This document shows positions 1 to 10,800 of a stretch of DNA of 64,000 nucleotides, piece by piece. The first letter of the stretch is position 1; each line of letters opens with the position of its first letter. The stretch comes from Prorocentrum cordatum (Eukaryota > Sar > Dinophyceae > Prorocentrales > Prorocentraceae): the NCBI GenBank assembly GCA_963575745.1, contig CAUYUJ010001447.1, forward strand, positions 818,680 through 882,679, written 5' to 3'. The translations under genes and the position numbers were made by a program. Below the pieces are notes generated by a model. The model was not told the DNA's origin. It did no database searches and worked only from the letters and a program-made list of their open reading frames with translations.

Positions 1-519
1 CAATCCCAGCTCGTCGTTTGCGATCGCGATTGTCAGCAAGCTCGTAGTGAGACCGTCACAAGCCGAGAGATGTTGTTGTTTCAGCTTTGCTCTGCAAGCC
101 GTACCGTCCAGTATTGACCCTCGCGTGAAGTTCCGACGGCCTTTGCATCCCAACTGAGATCTGGCCTGCCCCTTCTAAGAGGGAGAGCTGGGGCCGGCGG
201 CCACGGGCGAAGCCTTGGCGGGTAAGAGAACGAGAGTGCATCTCGAGATTCCTCACCTGCGAAACGCTGGATGTCTGGGCCGCCGCTGCCTGGTCCCCCC
301 CCCCTTCCCGCGGGTCGGCTGCGGCTCCTCCGGGGTCAGCTCGCGGGGCTTCGGCGGAGGCTTGGCCGGGCGGGCCGCCTCCGATCGGGCGTGCGCCGGC
401 GAGGAGGGGGGGGCCAGGAAGAAGGAGGACGGCTCACCGAAAGCGCCCCGTGGCCCGGGGCACGCGCACGGGCCACACAGAAGCGCCAGAGGACGCGCTG
501 AATGGAAACAAACCCAGAC
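1..519. other. No gene supported
   Basis: GC-rich sequence with overlapping open frames on both strands but no recognisable protein motif, RNA or repeat. Nothing further is seen. Confidence 0.5.
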
Positions 520-690
520 CCCCTCGCGTTGTGAAAAAAACACGACGGCAAGTTTTTCTCTATCTTCGGCCTCGGGGGGCCCTCGCGGAGCCCCCAGGAC
601 CGTCAAAAAAGGACAGGAGGACAGACCGGCCCCGGGGAAGGGGTCCAGACCTCTAGGTGGCGACGTTGTGAAAACATCACGACGTCGGGG
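520..690 (+). repeat. Dispersed repeat family A, copy 1
   Basis: About 170 bp of a family seen seven times in the window. Diagnostic blocks in order: a GTTGTGAAAAA..CACGAC block, TTCTCGGCCTC followed by GGGGCCC, a GACCGTCAAAAA block, GGAAGGGGTCCAGACCTC, then a second GTTGTGAAAA..CACGACGTCGGGGG block. Other copies lie near 2.5, 29.0 and 30.1 kb on the same strand and 4.3, 29.6 and 32.0 kb on the opposite strand. Frames differ between copies, so it is a non-coding dispersed element, possibly a SINE or MITE relic. Confidence 0.7.
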
Positions 691-1084
691 GTCTGGGAAT
701 AGAAGGGGGCACGACATCTGGAAGACGTTTCTGCGACAACTCATGGGAGCCTCCCGTTACGATCTTGTTGGCTCTTGAGGAACAACGCGCTAATCGACGC
801 TATATCGGCACGAATCGACGCTAGTCGACGCTAGCGGCTCGGCGCTACCCTGTCGACTACAAGACTTTAGCCAACGCCAACACTCGCTAAAAACGGAATT
901 GCGAGGGTACACAATGCGCCCATGATTTGTGACCGAAAGATGTCCCTTGCCCCAGTCACGATACCAACCACACCCCCAGTCCTCAGCCCTCTCCTGGGCG
1001 CCCATATCCTGGGCCCTGGCATCGGAGATACTCCCACTGGCTGAGGCAAGGGAAAAGTCCGACTCCCCCAAATCCGAAATTGCG

Positions 1085-1225
1085 AAAAAATCGCAATATC
1101 GCCAACAACAAATCACGACCGGAGCCCTAGGCCCGATCCTGCTGCGGTAATTTTTGAGACGGCTCGATCTGTGAGGGTCACATGGCCTGAACTGGGCAAA
1201 ATCGCCAAGTGTGAAAAGTTCTCGA
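1085..1225 (+). repeat. Dispersed repeat family B, copy 1
   Basis: Shares AATCACGACC.GAGCCC, then a TTTTTGAG..GG.TCGAT.TGT.AGGGTC block, with a second copy at 17.65-17.75 kb. No coding signal. Confidence 0.55.
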
Positions 1226-1329
1226 CGCCAGGATCTCAGGGTCTGGACCCCCTGAGCAAAGAACATGTTGAGAAACACGAAACACCAAAAGCTACCACAT
1301 CGCGAATCGACTGATCGCCCGGTAAACTG

Positions 1330-1385
1330 GGAACAACGCACAAGCCGACCTGCAATAGGCAAGCTCGTGCAACGCACCGTGAATC
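1330..1385 (+). repeat. Short dispersed repeat R, copy 1
   Basis: CACAAGCCGACCTGCAATAG followed by a CTCGTGCA block recurs almost unchanged at 28,072-28,115. Too short to classify. Confidence 0.55.
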
Positions 1386-1499
1386 AAACATCGACAACGC
1401 ACTTGCGACAGGAGGAAGGGGGACGAAGGAAGAGGGGAGGGATACGACCCTGAGCAGAACCACTCGGTGACTGACGTCTATACTAAAGCCAAGTGTGAG

Positions 1500-1715
1500 T
1501 CGACTGACGCCTCACTCTTGGCTTTTCGGCTGCACGCAAGAGTGACCCTGGGCAAGACTGACCTTTCATGCGCAGCCAAAGAAGGGCCTCTTGGGGACAC
1601 CACCAGGCGCGCCGGCCGCTGCTATCGCGTCGCATTCGGCGATGGGGGGGGGCCCGGTGGGTGCGCACCAAAGGTCACTCCAGCGAAAGGTCACTCTGAC
1701 TAGACGAGCAAATTC
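1500..1715 (+). repeat. Dispersed repeat family C, copy 1
   Basis: The stretch containing GCCGCTGCTAT..CGC and GCGATGGGGGGGGCCC, followed by AAAGGTCA, recurs at 34.42-34.58 kb. A related AGAGTGACCC..ACTGACCTT block is at 55.22-55.28 kb. The flanks contain TATTC/GAGTAG-type short inverted words but no clear terminal repeat. Confidence 0.5.
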
Positions 1716-1895
1716 CACTACTCGCAAAGTAACTGCTCGCGAACGACCCGGATCTGGCGTGGGGCATCCGCGATCCATTACGACCGCGGCAGACGTTTGC
1801 TTTTAGGGCCTTGTTGCGAGTAGGCACTGTGCGAGTAGTGGAACGCGCTCGGCGACTGACGTCTACAGAGAAAGAAAAGAAGTCACGGGATTAGC

Positions 1896-2043
1896 ATAAA
1901 CTCTTGGCACCACGCGCGGGTTTCTTGGATCCGCGCCGGGCCCCCCTCCCCGGCGGGCGGAACGCCCCGTGGCGGCGCCGGAGGCGCCGCCAGTGGAGCC
2001 TAGCGCAGATCCAAGAAATCCGCGCGGAGCGCCAACAGCTTAC
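1896..2043. mobile_element. MITE-1 hairpin element, copy a
   Basis: Inverted-repeat element. The left arm has TTGGC..CGCGCGGGTTTCTTGGATC and the right arm is its reverse complement ending CGCGCGGAGCGCCAA. The core is GC-rich (GGCGGCGCCGGAGGCGCCGCC). Same family as 8,093-8,296 and 52,636-52,851. It carries no protein and could fold into a long hairpin. Presumably a non-autonomous DNA element; the transposase source is unknown. Confidence 0.7.
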
Positions 2044-2049
2044 AGTCGG

Positions 2050-2200
2050 GATTGATTGGATAGGACACGCGATGGGACGCATGACCCTTCCGAGGGCCAC
2101 ATTGCCATATGAATGCAGGAGGCACGGGTCGCGACACACGGGGCACAAGGGTACCCTTGACTGGCAGGGTCGACCTACTCATCGACCTCGACTGCATGTC
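2050..2200 (+). repeat. Dispersed repeat family H, copy 1
   Basis: Blocks CGAGGGCCAC.TTGCCATA, GGGTCGCGA.ACAC and GGCAGGGTCGACC recur in the same order at 40.15-40.31 kb, at roughly three-quarters identity by eye. Unclassified. Confidence 0.6.
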
Positions 2201-2394
2201 TATGGCGTTGCTTCTTCTTGGGGACTTGCACGCCTAGCCGGTGGCTCTGCCGCCCACCGCCGCTGCTCTCCGCCGGCGGGCACCCGCCGCCTCTGCGCTG
2301 CCGTCGGCTTTCACCGAGGGCGCGGGCTGATGGGCGGAGCCCCGGGGCCATCTGCGGGAGGGCAGGAGCACCTCAGCTGGGCGTCGCCTGCTGG

Positions 2395-2432
2395 GAGGAG
2401 GAGGAGGAGGAGGAGGAGGAGGAGGAGGAGGA
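2395..2432. repeat. (GAG)n microsatellite
   Basis: A short, nearly pure GAG run. It makes polyglutamate or polyarginine in the overlapping frames, which are not real genes. Confidence 0.9.
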
Positions 2433-2509
2433 GCGCGCTGAGTCCGCTGGACGGCCGGTGGCCCCCCTCCTCACCATCGCTTGCTGGGGGGGTGCGATCA
2501 ACCCCGGCC

Positions 2510-2690
2510 TCTTCCCGCTGTGGAAAAAAAAACGACGTCAGGTGGTTCTGGATTCTCCGCCTCGAGGGGCGTTCGCCAAGGGCCTCAGCACCTGCAAAAA
2601 AAACAACTCAGGATGAAAAACCAGTCCCCGGAAGGGGTCCAGGCTCCCAGGGGTCACGCCATGACAAAAGCACGACGTCGGGGGTGCGGG
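2510..2690 (+). repeat. Dispersed repeat family A, copy 2
   Basis: Same block order as the first copy, with CTCAGGATGAAAAACCAGTC in the middle and GGAAGGGGTCCAGGCTC before a terminal CACGACGTCGGGGG. This copy is interrupted by long A runs. Confidence 0.65.
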
Positions 2691-3495
2691 GATGGGGGGA
2701 GGAAGATTAGCGCCCCCTTTCGGGCCCTACAGGGCCCCTCGAGGGGCCCAAAAGGGCCCCTTTGCTGCAGCCCTCCTTGCCCCCCTTTTTATCGCCCCCC
2801 CACGACGCGACGCCCAACTCAGAGTCTTTGATGCTGCCGGGCCCCCCTCCTCGAACTTGTCATTCCCCTCCTCGTCATTCCACTCATTATCATCATCACT
2901 GGACTCATCACCATCATCACGTTCTGGAAGCCCCATCCCCAACCCCCGATCAACAGCGGAGGGCGCTGCGGGTAAACCATGATCTTCCAATATTGTTCGG
3001 GCCCCAATCCGGCAATAAAACGGAAATTACACAAAGAAATTTCTCGGGCATCCGTCGGGTCGAAACGGCCCAAGAGGCCTCCAAGATAGAGAATCTACGA
3101 GGCCCCGTCGACGGCCCAGTACGGCCTCTGCATGGCCCCACGACTGCCCGAAAGGACCGAGCAGACGGCGACGAGGGCCCCAAGACGGCCCACTCGAGTC
3201 TCAGAACTGTCCCACGGGAGCCCAGGACAACCCCAGGACGGCCCGAATGAGCTCCCAGAAGTGAGGTCGAGAGGTGCCAGATGTGACGGCGTTTTCTTAA
3301 GCCTCGATCATTGTCACTGGCATCACTCTTCATCAACATCATCATGATCAAAATCACCATCAGCCCCAAGATCATCGTCAACATGCTCATTCACATCATC
3401 CTGATCATCGTCGGCACTGGGTCTTTGTCATGGTCATCGCCATTTGACCAGCCAACACCCGAATGGCTCTGCTAGCGCGGCGGTGGTATTTGCCG
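2691..3495. other. No gene; degenerate GGCCC and CAT repeats
   Basis: Contains palindromic GGCCC clusters at 2,715-2,760, CATCAT-type runs near 2,880-2,925 and 3,320-3,420, and degenerate 'ACGGCCCAAGA' words at 3,060-3,240. No coding support. Confidence 0.5.
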
Positions 3496-3499
3496 CAAT

Positions 3500-3790
3500 G
3501 CATCTGGATATTCGCCCTATCGATCGATCACTCTCCCTATCGATCGCACGATCGATAGAGGTATCGATAGTGCGATCGATAAAAAGTCGTCTGTGATATC
3601 GATCATGAAGACCGATGGCGAGGCCGATGAGTGAGATCCATCGTGAGATTGATAGTGACATCGATAGTGAGATCGATCGGAACAGCGACAGTGAGATCGA
3701 CAGTGGGACCGATTGGAGCGAGACGGATAATTAGATCGATCATGAGACCGATCGTGAATTCGATCGTACGATCGAAGAAACGATCGACAA
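3500..3790. repeat. Degenerate 12-bp ATCGATAGTGAG array
   Basis: About 290 bp rich in GATCGAT and ATCGATAGTGAG-like words with many internal GATC sites. The 12-bp period gives Arg/Ser/Ile/Asp-rich translations on both strands, so these frames are repeat artefacts. Confidence 0.7.
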
Positions 3791-3799
3791 AAAGATCGA

Positions 3800-4305
3800 C
3801 CAAGAACCCAAGAGCCCGGAAACACGGGAACCCCACCGCCCACCGCAGCCGGCCCGGAAACGGAATCAGCAACTGGGAACCTCGGAACTGGGAGCCTGGG
3901 GACACGGCCGCCTACCGAAACCGGCCAGGCACTCCCGCCAAATCCTTCGGCCTCCGCTAGGACCCCTGCAGTGCAGGCGCTGATTGGAGAAATATGGGGT
4001 CCCATGATCGAGGTGTAATAACCACTCGCGGTAACCACCCTCATCATAAGCACACCGCTAAGCGAAGGTGTTTAATGAAGGCGCACAAAAGAAAGAAGCG
4101 AACAGGGCAACGCTCTCTAATAACCGCCTTGGACTGTTTAGTGGATGCCGGTTAAGGGGTCGGAGTGGTTTTTGCTCCCATGAATTATGGCGCCGGCCAA
4201 GCTCGGTAGTGTATTAACCCAAACGGCCGTTTTTGTTTCGGTTGTCACGACGACGGCCTCTTGCTGTTTTGTCTGGATCGTTTCCTCAGGATCGGCTTGT
4301 CATCT
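3800..4305. other. No gene supported
   Basis: Mixed unique-looking sequence without motif or repeat that I can identify. Confidence 0.4.
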
Positions 4306-4309
4306 TTAC

Positions 4310-4395
4310 ATGTTTTTCTGGGCCAAACGGGGGCCCCCAGGGGCAGAAACTGAGGAGAAGCTGCGCGTCGTGCTTTTTACGGCGCGAGGCGGTTT
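4310..4395 (-). repeat. Family A fragment, inverted
   Basis: GGCCCCCGTTTGGCCCAGAAA on the opposite strand (in part), with the adjacent GTCGTGC..AAAGCACGACG-type ends, matches the first half of family A. The second half is missing. Confidence 0.4.
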
Positions 4396-4659
4396 GCGAA
4401 TGCGCTCTGCGGATGATGCCGCGAGGGCGCGGCTTTCGGGCAGCGCCTCGCCGTCGGACTCGTCGTCGCTGGGGCTCCTAGGCCAGGCGGCCAGGCAGTG
4501 AGGCAGGTGGCCCAGGCAACAAGGCGGCGACGACGGCGGGCGGCGGCGCCGTCGTCGAACTCGGCGGCGGCAATGGCGGAGGTGGCGACGGCAAGACAGC
4601 AAGACAACGCATATGAAATACACCCGACCTTCCTCTAAATCCCTAGGATCGAGATCCTT

Positions 4660-4905
4660 GTGTGCACCACCTCCTCTTCCTCCTCCTCCTCACCCTCCCT
4701 TTCCTCCTCCTCCTCCTCCTCCTCCCTTTCCTCCTCCTTCCCTTCACCCCTCACTCGTCCTCCTCGTTCGTTATCCTCCTGCTTCTCCTCCTCTTCCTGC
4801 TCTTCCCCTTGCTTCTAATGCTCCTCCTCCTCCTTCTCCTCCTCCTACTCCCTATCCTCTTCCTGCTCTCCCTTCATCCTTCCTCATTCCCTGATCTCCG
4901 ACATC
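4660..4905. repeat. (CTC)n-rich tract
   Basis: Imperfect CTC/CTT/CCC triplet run of about 245 bp. One of more than a dozen pyrimidine tracts in the window. Confidence 0.9.
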
Positions 4906-5233
4906 GTGCCTGTTGTTGCAGCGTAGACCCCAAGAGGTCTGGCCCCCGTCGCCTCTCGTCTCCTCCTGTCCAGGGCCGTGGCGCGGGCCTCCGGAGGCTG
5001 AGAGTGGCCAGACACCGCCCGTCGCGAGTCCCTTCGCAGCAGCACAGCGCGGGGCCCTCCTCCAGAGCGCCTGCTGGAGAGCCGCCGCCCAAGCACGGGG
5101 GGCGGGCTCCGATGTGCCAGGCCGCCCGCGATGACCTGCTGACTGGCCCAGCCAGGATCTGCTGATCGGCTGCGTGGCTGGGCGCCGCCACTTGCCTTCC
5201 TCGTGGCCCGGGGGGCGCGGGTCCTGCGGGAAG

Positions 5234-5562
5234 CGGGTCCTGGACTGAATGGGCGTTGTGCAGAACGTCTCAGGGGCGTGGAGAAGAGGTGGCTGCTCGC
5301 CAGCCGTCGGACAGTTAACCAGTGGAGCTGAGGGGGGCAGGGGACGACAGCGCGGCCGGGGCGGCCCGTCCCAGGGCGGCAACGGGTCCTGAGGGAAACG
5401 GGTCCTGGACGAAATGGGCTTTGTGCACGACGGCTTAGGGGCCCGGAGAAGAGGTGGCTGCACGCCAGCCGCCAGATAGTTGACCAGTGGAGCTGAACTG
5501 GGGCAGGGGACGACGGCGCGGCCGGGGCGGCCCGTCCCAGGGCGGTAACGGGTCCTCGACCC
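5234..5562. repeat. 165-bp tandem duplication
   Basis: Two copies of a 165-bp unit start at CGGGTCCTGGA (5,234 and 5,399). The unit length equals 55 codons, so the minus-strand frame stays open through both copies, giving a repeated 'RTRFPQDP..GRPGRA' translation. No known domain is seen, and the openness follows from the period. Confidence 0.75.
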
Positions 5563-5749
5563 TGAGGCCCTCCCCCGGGACGAGCTCTCCATCCTGAGGG
5601 CCTCCTTCCTTGACGCTCCCCGGGGGCCCGTGGATCCTTGACGGTCCCCAGGGGCCCGTGGAGTGCCCCGAGGAGCCCGAGAACGCGAGGAAGACCACGG
5701 GACCCGTCTTCCTCAGCACGCGTTCCCCCCAGGGCCTTTCTTGCCCCTT

Positions 5750-5965
5750 CTCCTCCTCCTCCTCCTCCTCCTCCTCCTCCTCCTCCTCCTCCTCCTCCTC
5801 CTCCTCCTCCTCCTCCTCTCATTCCTCCTCCTCTCATTCCTCCTCCTCTCATTCCTCCTCCTCCTCCTCCTCCTCCTCCTCCTCCTCCTCCTCCTCCTCC
5901 TCCTCCTCCTCCTCTCCCTCTTCCTCCCCCTCTCATTCCTCCTCCTCCTCCTCCTCCTACTGCCT
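5750..5965. repeat. (CTC)n microsatellite
   Basis: Long, nearly pure CTC run with four CTCTCATTC interruptions spaced evenly near 5,815-5,860 and 5,930. Confidence 0.95.
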
Positions 5966-6084
5966 TGGACCCTCCTCTTTCCTGGAAGGCGGAGGGTGGC
6001 CGGCAAGGGGTGGGTGGGTGGGGAGGCGGGTCGGCTCCCCTCGGCGGTGCTGCGCTCGTCCTCCTTGAGGAGGATCACCTCCGC

Positions 6085-6830
6085 AAGTGGAGGAGGCGGA
6101 GGAGAGAGGGAGAGAGGGAGAGAGAACGAGGAGGAGGAGAGAGGAGGGAGGAGGGAGGAGGGAGGAGGGGAGGAGGTAGGAGGAGGAGGAGGAGGAGGAG
6201 GAGGAGGAGGAGGAGGAGGAGGAGGAGGGATATGAGGATCTTCTCCGCCTCGAGAGGAGGAGGAGGGAGGAGAGAGGGGAGGGAGGATTGAGGGGGGAAA
6301 AGAGGGTAGGGTATATACAGAGAGAGAGAGAGGGAGAGAGAAAGAGGGACCGATCGAGAGACGGGTGGAGGCAGATGGAGGGGGGGGGAGGGAGAGGGAG
6401 AGGGAGAGAGGTGAAGGGAGGGGGGGCATGGAAGGAGGGAGGGAGAAGGAAGGGAGAGATAGTGGAGGGGGGCAGGGTGAGAAAAAGGGGGAGTAGGATA
6501 CATATACATATGCCATACAGAACGGTATCTATAGAAAGAGAGGGGAAAAATACGAGACATAGAGAGGGAGAGAAATCTAGAGAGAGAGAGAGAGAGCGAG
6601 AGAGAGATCATAAGCATGTGGATGGCAAATGGAAGAACACAAAGGTCGAGAATGGGCGGCACAGTATCGTTGAACGGGGGCATGATAGGTGGATGACAGG
6701 AAGCCCGGGGGGGGGGGGGAGATCAAGAAGGGAAGGGGGGATAACGGACGAGATAGGGAGGGGCGGAGGAGGATGAGGAGGGAGGGGGAGGGGAAAAGAA
6801 GGAGGGGGAGAAGGAGGAGGAGAGAGAGCC
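6085..6830. repeat. (GAG)n and GA-rich purine tract
   Basis: Starts as (GAG)n up to 6,235, then about 600 bp of GAGAGAGG/GGGAGG purine-rich DNA. With the CTC run just upstream, purines switch strand within 120 bp, so the two tracts face each other as an imperfect inverted repeat. Confidence 0.9.
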
Positions 6831-6999
6831 GACCGGCCTCAATACCCTTTGACTTCATCGCCTCTATGACGATGTCTCCGTCGGACTCCTCCTGGCAAGC
6901 ATGGGGCGATCAAGCTGTACTCTGGGAGCCAGTATGCGCGTGATGCCGTGTGTGCGGATCTGCTTGCTTGCGTGTGCCTGAGTGTGCACGCGCAGCTAG

Positions 7000-7062
7000 G
7001 AGGAGAAGGAGGGGGAGGAGGAGGAGAAGGAGGAGGAGGAGGAGGAGGAGGAGAAGGAGCAG
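7000..7062. repeat. (GAG)n microsatellite
   Basis: Short GAG run with two GAA interruptions; no gene around it. Confidence 0.85.
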
Positions 7063-7289
7063 GCTACTCCCCGTTGAAGAAACAGCGCGCGAACAGAACT
7101 CCTCGGAGGTCGGCGCCGGAGCCCCCTAACCCTGGCGCACGGAGCGGGCAAGCGGCGATGCCGGCGATGCTGCCGGGGGTGTCCAGAGCCGAGCGAAGAA
7201 GCCCGCGCAGACCCTGGACAGCTCGTGCGTCTGCAGCTTCTGTCTGTCTTGTTCGTTGTCCTCTTCGTCTTCTGATTCTTCTTCTTCTT

Positions 7290-7432
7290 CCTCTTCAACA
7301 GCAGCAGCAACAGCAGCAACAACAACAGCAACAGCATCAACAACAAAAACAGCAGCAACAACAACAACAACAACAACAGCAGCAACAACAACACTACTAC
7401 CAACAGCAGCAGCAGCAACAACAACAACAACC
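7290..7432. repeat. (CAA/CAG)n microsatellite
   Basis: About 140 bp of CAA and CAG triplets. A 267-aa open frame at 6,948-7,751 reads it as polyglutamine, but flanking residues show no domain and all frames are open, so I do not call a gene. Confidence 0.9.
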
Positions 7433-7439
7433 TCCACGT

Positions 7440-8090
7440 CCCGAGGGAGAGGGTTGCCGCCTGTACCAAAGACCGAGGCGTCTGCTCGAAGAGCTCGGGC
7501 TGCGTCGTTCGCTCCTGCTCCCTCCACTCGGCGATCCAATCGTGGATGACTTCATCCAAGCGCGGATCGCACCATACCCCCCCCCCCCGCTCATGCTGTG
7601 CTCCCTCTGCGAGCCGCGAGGCAGGACCGAGGGGGCAACAGTTCTGCCCACGAGGCAGGACGCGCGCTGCGAGCGCCCTCCCCGACACAAACGCGACGAC
7701 CAACGCTGCTCGCCGGACGCGGCAGACGACAGGCACCGCCACTGCCGCTGACGCCCACCGGGCGTGGAGCGCAGAGGCCCACGGGCGTGCCCGCCCGAGG
7801 CCTAGAGGGGGCAGAGGCGCAGCCCGCATCGCGCCTCTCTCGCCGGAAGCGGCAGGCCCGGGTCCCCACGCACGGGCCTTCTGCGGGGGAGGGGGGCTCC
7901 GAGAGCACGCCCAGGGTCCAGCTCAGTTGCTTGACTCTCTTGGGCAGGATCTTGAGCCCACGAGCGTCGATGCTTTTCCAGTGGAGTGTCTGATGGGTGT
8001 GGGACGCCTGCGAGGACGGCGGAGAAACGAAGGCTCTCGCGAGGAGGGGCGGAGGCCTCGTGGGGCGCCGCGCGATCCCCCCCCCCTGAA
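7440..8090. other. No gene supported
   Basis: GC-rich, open in several frames because stops are rare. A run of C lies at 7,574-7,590. No motif. Confidence 0.45.
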
Positions 8091-8092
8091 TA

Positions 8093-8296
8093 GGGGAACG
8101 AAGAATTACAGAAACACAAAAACTCGGAGGTCCGCGCGGATTTCTCGGATCGGCGCTGGACCCCCCTCCCTGGCGCGCGGAGCGCGCCAGTGGCGGCGCT
8201 GGAGGCGCCGCCAGGGCCGCCAGGGGGGTCCAGCGCGGATCCGAGAAATCCGCGCGGACCTACGAGTTTTTCTGTTTCTGTCACTGTTTGTTCCCC
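8093..8296. mobile_element. MITE-1 hairpin element, copy b (most intact)
   Basis: A 204-bp inverted repeat. The left arm begins GGGGAACGAAGAATTACAGA and the right arm ends with its reverse complement (TCTGT..CACTGTTTGTTCCCC). Arms of about 75 bp match nearly base for base through AACTCGGAGGTCCGCGCGG and ATTTCTCGGATC. The central GC-rich loop is itself palindromic. CTGAA occurs just outside both ends (8,086-8,090 and about 8,300) and may be a target-site duplication. No ORF. As RNA it would form a near-perfect hairpin of about 100 bp. Confidence 0.85.
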
Positions 8297-8479
8297 CACT
8301 GAACCCCACTCCCGAGGCCCGCGGTGGTCCTTGAGCCGGCTGCTGAGGGCCTGCGTCTCCTGCGGGCGGAGCGCAGCGCGTGCGCGGGCCGGGCGGGGGG
8401 GCGGGCAAGAACGTAGGAGCGGACGGGAGGGAAAAATAACAACAACTTCCTTTTATGTTGCAACATCGGGGGGCCTTGT

Positions 8480-8640
8480 CTGTCCCGTCGGGGCCATGTC
8501 CGCGTCGAATCCGTGTCAAATCCGTGTCGGACTCATCGGATCTGTGTCGGATCCGTGTCGAATCCATGTCGAATTCGCGTCGAATCCACGCCAAGTCGGC
8601 GTCGAGTCCGCATCGAGCCCGCGTTGGGAACAAGACAAAA
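8480..8640. repeat. Degenerate GTCGAATCC(GT) repeat
   Basis: About a dozen 12-15 bp units of the type GTGTCGAATCC, diverged. The minus-strand translation rich in D, S, R and I is a repeat artefact. Confidence 0.75.
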
Positions 8641-8799
8641 CACCAATTGGGGGACAGGCAAGGCCCCCCCGAAGATGCAACGTAAGGAGCTCATTCAGCA
8701 GTAGAGGAAGGCAAGGAAGTGCGCCTATCCGACCCAATTCGATGACTTGCGACGCGTTCGGGTCCTCGGCGCCAGCACCAGCTGGCGGCAACTGGTGAG

Positions 8800-8911
8800 G
8801 TTGATGATAAAGATGATGACGACGATGATGATGATAATGATGCTGATGGGGATGATGATGATATGATGATGGTGATTATGATGATGATGATGATGTTGAT
8901 GATGATGATGT

Positions 8912-8943
<32 letters not shown>

Positions 8944-9028
8944 GTGATGGTGATGGTGATGGTGATGGTGATGGTGATGGTGGTCATGATGCTGATGCTG
9001 ATGCTGATGCTGATGCTGATGCTGATGC

Positions 9029-9074
<46 letters not shown>

Positions 9075-9095
9075 AATGATGATGATGATGATCCC
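8800..9095. repeat. (GAT)n microsatellite with GGTGAT and GCTGAT blocks
   Basis: Almost 300 bp of GAT triplets with internal blocks of GGTGAT and GCTGAT hexamers. Translations are polyMet/Asp on one strand and polyHis/Ile on the other. Confidence 0.95.
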
Positions 9096-9855
9096 GCTCG
9101 CCCATGGGGGGGCAGCCGCCGACTCGCGGTCTCCCCCCTCGCACTGCTACATTTCGCCTGCGGGCTCCTCCTGCCTGCCGGCGACCTCGAGCAAGCACGC
9201 AGAGGCAACGGGGGGAGGGAGGGCCGAGCTCTGCCTGCGACCCCCCGCCGGTGGGGTGCACGCCGCGCTTCAGACGGGTTCCAGCCCTCCCGCTGGCGCT
9301 ATGAGGCGGGGCGCGCTGGGCAGGCCTCGCCAGGCTTCGTTGTGCGGGCCGAGGATATGCAGCCTCATGTTGATGATCATGATGACGATGACGGGTATGA
9401 TGAGTGGCGAGAGCGAGAAGGCCCGTGGCAAGAGGGCGGGGCAGAAAGGAGGAAGCGGATGAGAGGATGAGGGATGGTGAGGGATTGTCCAAGGAAGCGC
9501 GACGTCTGGACACCGAAGCTAAAGAGCCGCAATGACCGGGCCCTCGAATCCTGAGAGAACAATTCGCGTGTCCCCAGCCCACGGTTGCCGAATCTGATTG
9601 CGTTGGAGATAGCTCCAACCTCGTGCCGATCAGAGTGGAGAGGCCAGCACGGAGAATGATGACCGTCCTGGATGTGCCGACGTCCTCAGGTGCTCGCGTG
9701 AAGCTCTCGGGTGATGCTGGGAGCCTGGCTCTGAAAACACATACATGACAAAAAGCGGTAGGCAAGAGTGATGAGGTATACGTCTGCACTACGGAAGCTC
9801 AGACGCTCAGAGATGCGCAAAACACCGGGAGGGCCAAGGCTGGACCGCGCGGCGG
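9096..9855. other. No gene supported
   Basis: Mixed sequence; a GATGATCATGATGACGATG remnant of the microsatellite is at 9,370-9,400. No protein motif. Confidence 0.45.
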
Positions 9856-9859
9856 AACC

Positions 9860-9980
9860 GGGAGGAGGAGGAGGAGGAGGAGGAGGAGGAGGAGGAGGAG
9901 GAGGAGGAGGAGGACGGGGACGGGGAGGAGGAGGGGGAGGAGGAGGAGACGGAGGAGGAGGAGGAGGAGGAGGAGGCAAA
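9860..9980. repeat. (GAG)n microsatellite
   Basis: Nearly pure GAG with GACGGG interruptions. Confidence 0.95.
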
Positions 9981-10101
9981 GGACGAGGAGGAGCGCCGTT
10001 CGACTACCATTTCCGCGAGCTGGCTGCGGGTATGAGCTCTGCTCTCCAGGGTCGCGTCTATGTTCAATGGCGTGGACCCCCAGAGGACCGAACGCCGTCT
10101 C

Positions 10102-10260
10102 TTAAGTCGGGCCTGTCCCTCTACAGGGGGAATATTCAAAAATAGTACAAAATAGTCTGGGGTCGATTTCTCGAGCATATCTTTACCATTTGGGGGCATG
10201 TTTGAAGTGTTTTGTATTTTTCGTCCAGAATCCCTCTGTAGGAGGACAGGCCCGACTTAA
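10102..10260. mobile_element. MITE-2, copy a (TTAA target duplication)
   Basis: A 159-bp element flanked by TTAA on both sides. Inside are terminal inverted repeats starting GTCGGGCCTGTCC and continuing CTACAG.GGGA (about 25 bp, three mismatches). The interior is AT-richer than the surroundings. It is homologous to 39,876-40,024, which has TTAG on both sides. A 4-bp TTAR duplication resembles the TTAA preference of piggyBac-like elements, but no transposase is in the window, so the superfamily is a guess. Confidence 0.85.
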
Positions 10261-10544
10261 CCCTTCTCTGCCCGACCGTCTCTTCATTCTAAATCGGCAA
10301 CTGACGATCCTTGGTCCCGGTGAAGGCCCACAGAATCTAAATTGCAACACAAACGAACAAAAAGCAAACGAAAACACACAGGCCGCCATCTTTGTCGCAA
10401 CGGGAGGAGGCGGGTGAAGCGGGGCCCAGTCGCGCACAGGCACCCTGAGCACCCAACCACCCTCGAGCTGGAGCCGGGAGACCCGCGGAAGGGCAGATGC
10501 TGCGGTCGCGGGACCCTCCTGGAGACACTCGCTCCACTCATGCG

Positions 10545-10800
10545 TTGAGGCTGCGTCGAACGTCCGCCGACTTGACTCGAACTGGAGTCGAGCTCGAGCC
10601 GAGCTGGAGCCGAGCAGATCCGTCCGGTGGGCCCCGCGGCACCTCCTCAAAACGAACCTCTGAGGAAGAGGAGTCAAGCTGGAGTCGAGTGGAGCCGAGG
10701 AAGAGGAGTCGAACTGGAGTCGAGCTAGAGCCGAGCTGGAGCCGCACAGATCCGTCCGGTGGGCCCCGGGAACCTCCTCAGAACGAACACCTGAGGACGA
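10545..10800. repeat. Tandem duplication with GAGTCGAGC subrepeats
   Basis: Two copies of about 130 bp share GAGCCGAGCTGGAGCCG, GATCCGTCCGGTGGGCCCC and ACCTCCTCA.AACGAAC. Inside them GAGCTGGAGTCGAGC words repeat. No gene. Confidence 0.75.

Noticed and set aside
6948-7751. Polyglutamine protein
   Set aside because: The Q tract is a CAA/CAG microsatellite; flanks show no domain and no start context that would support it.
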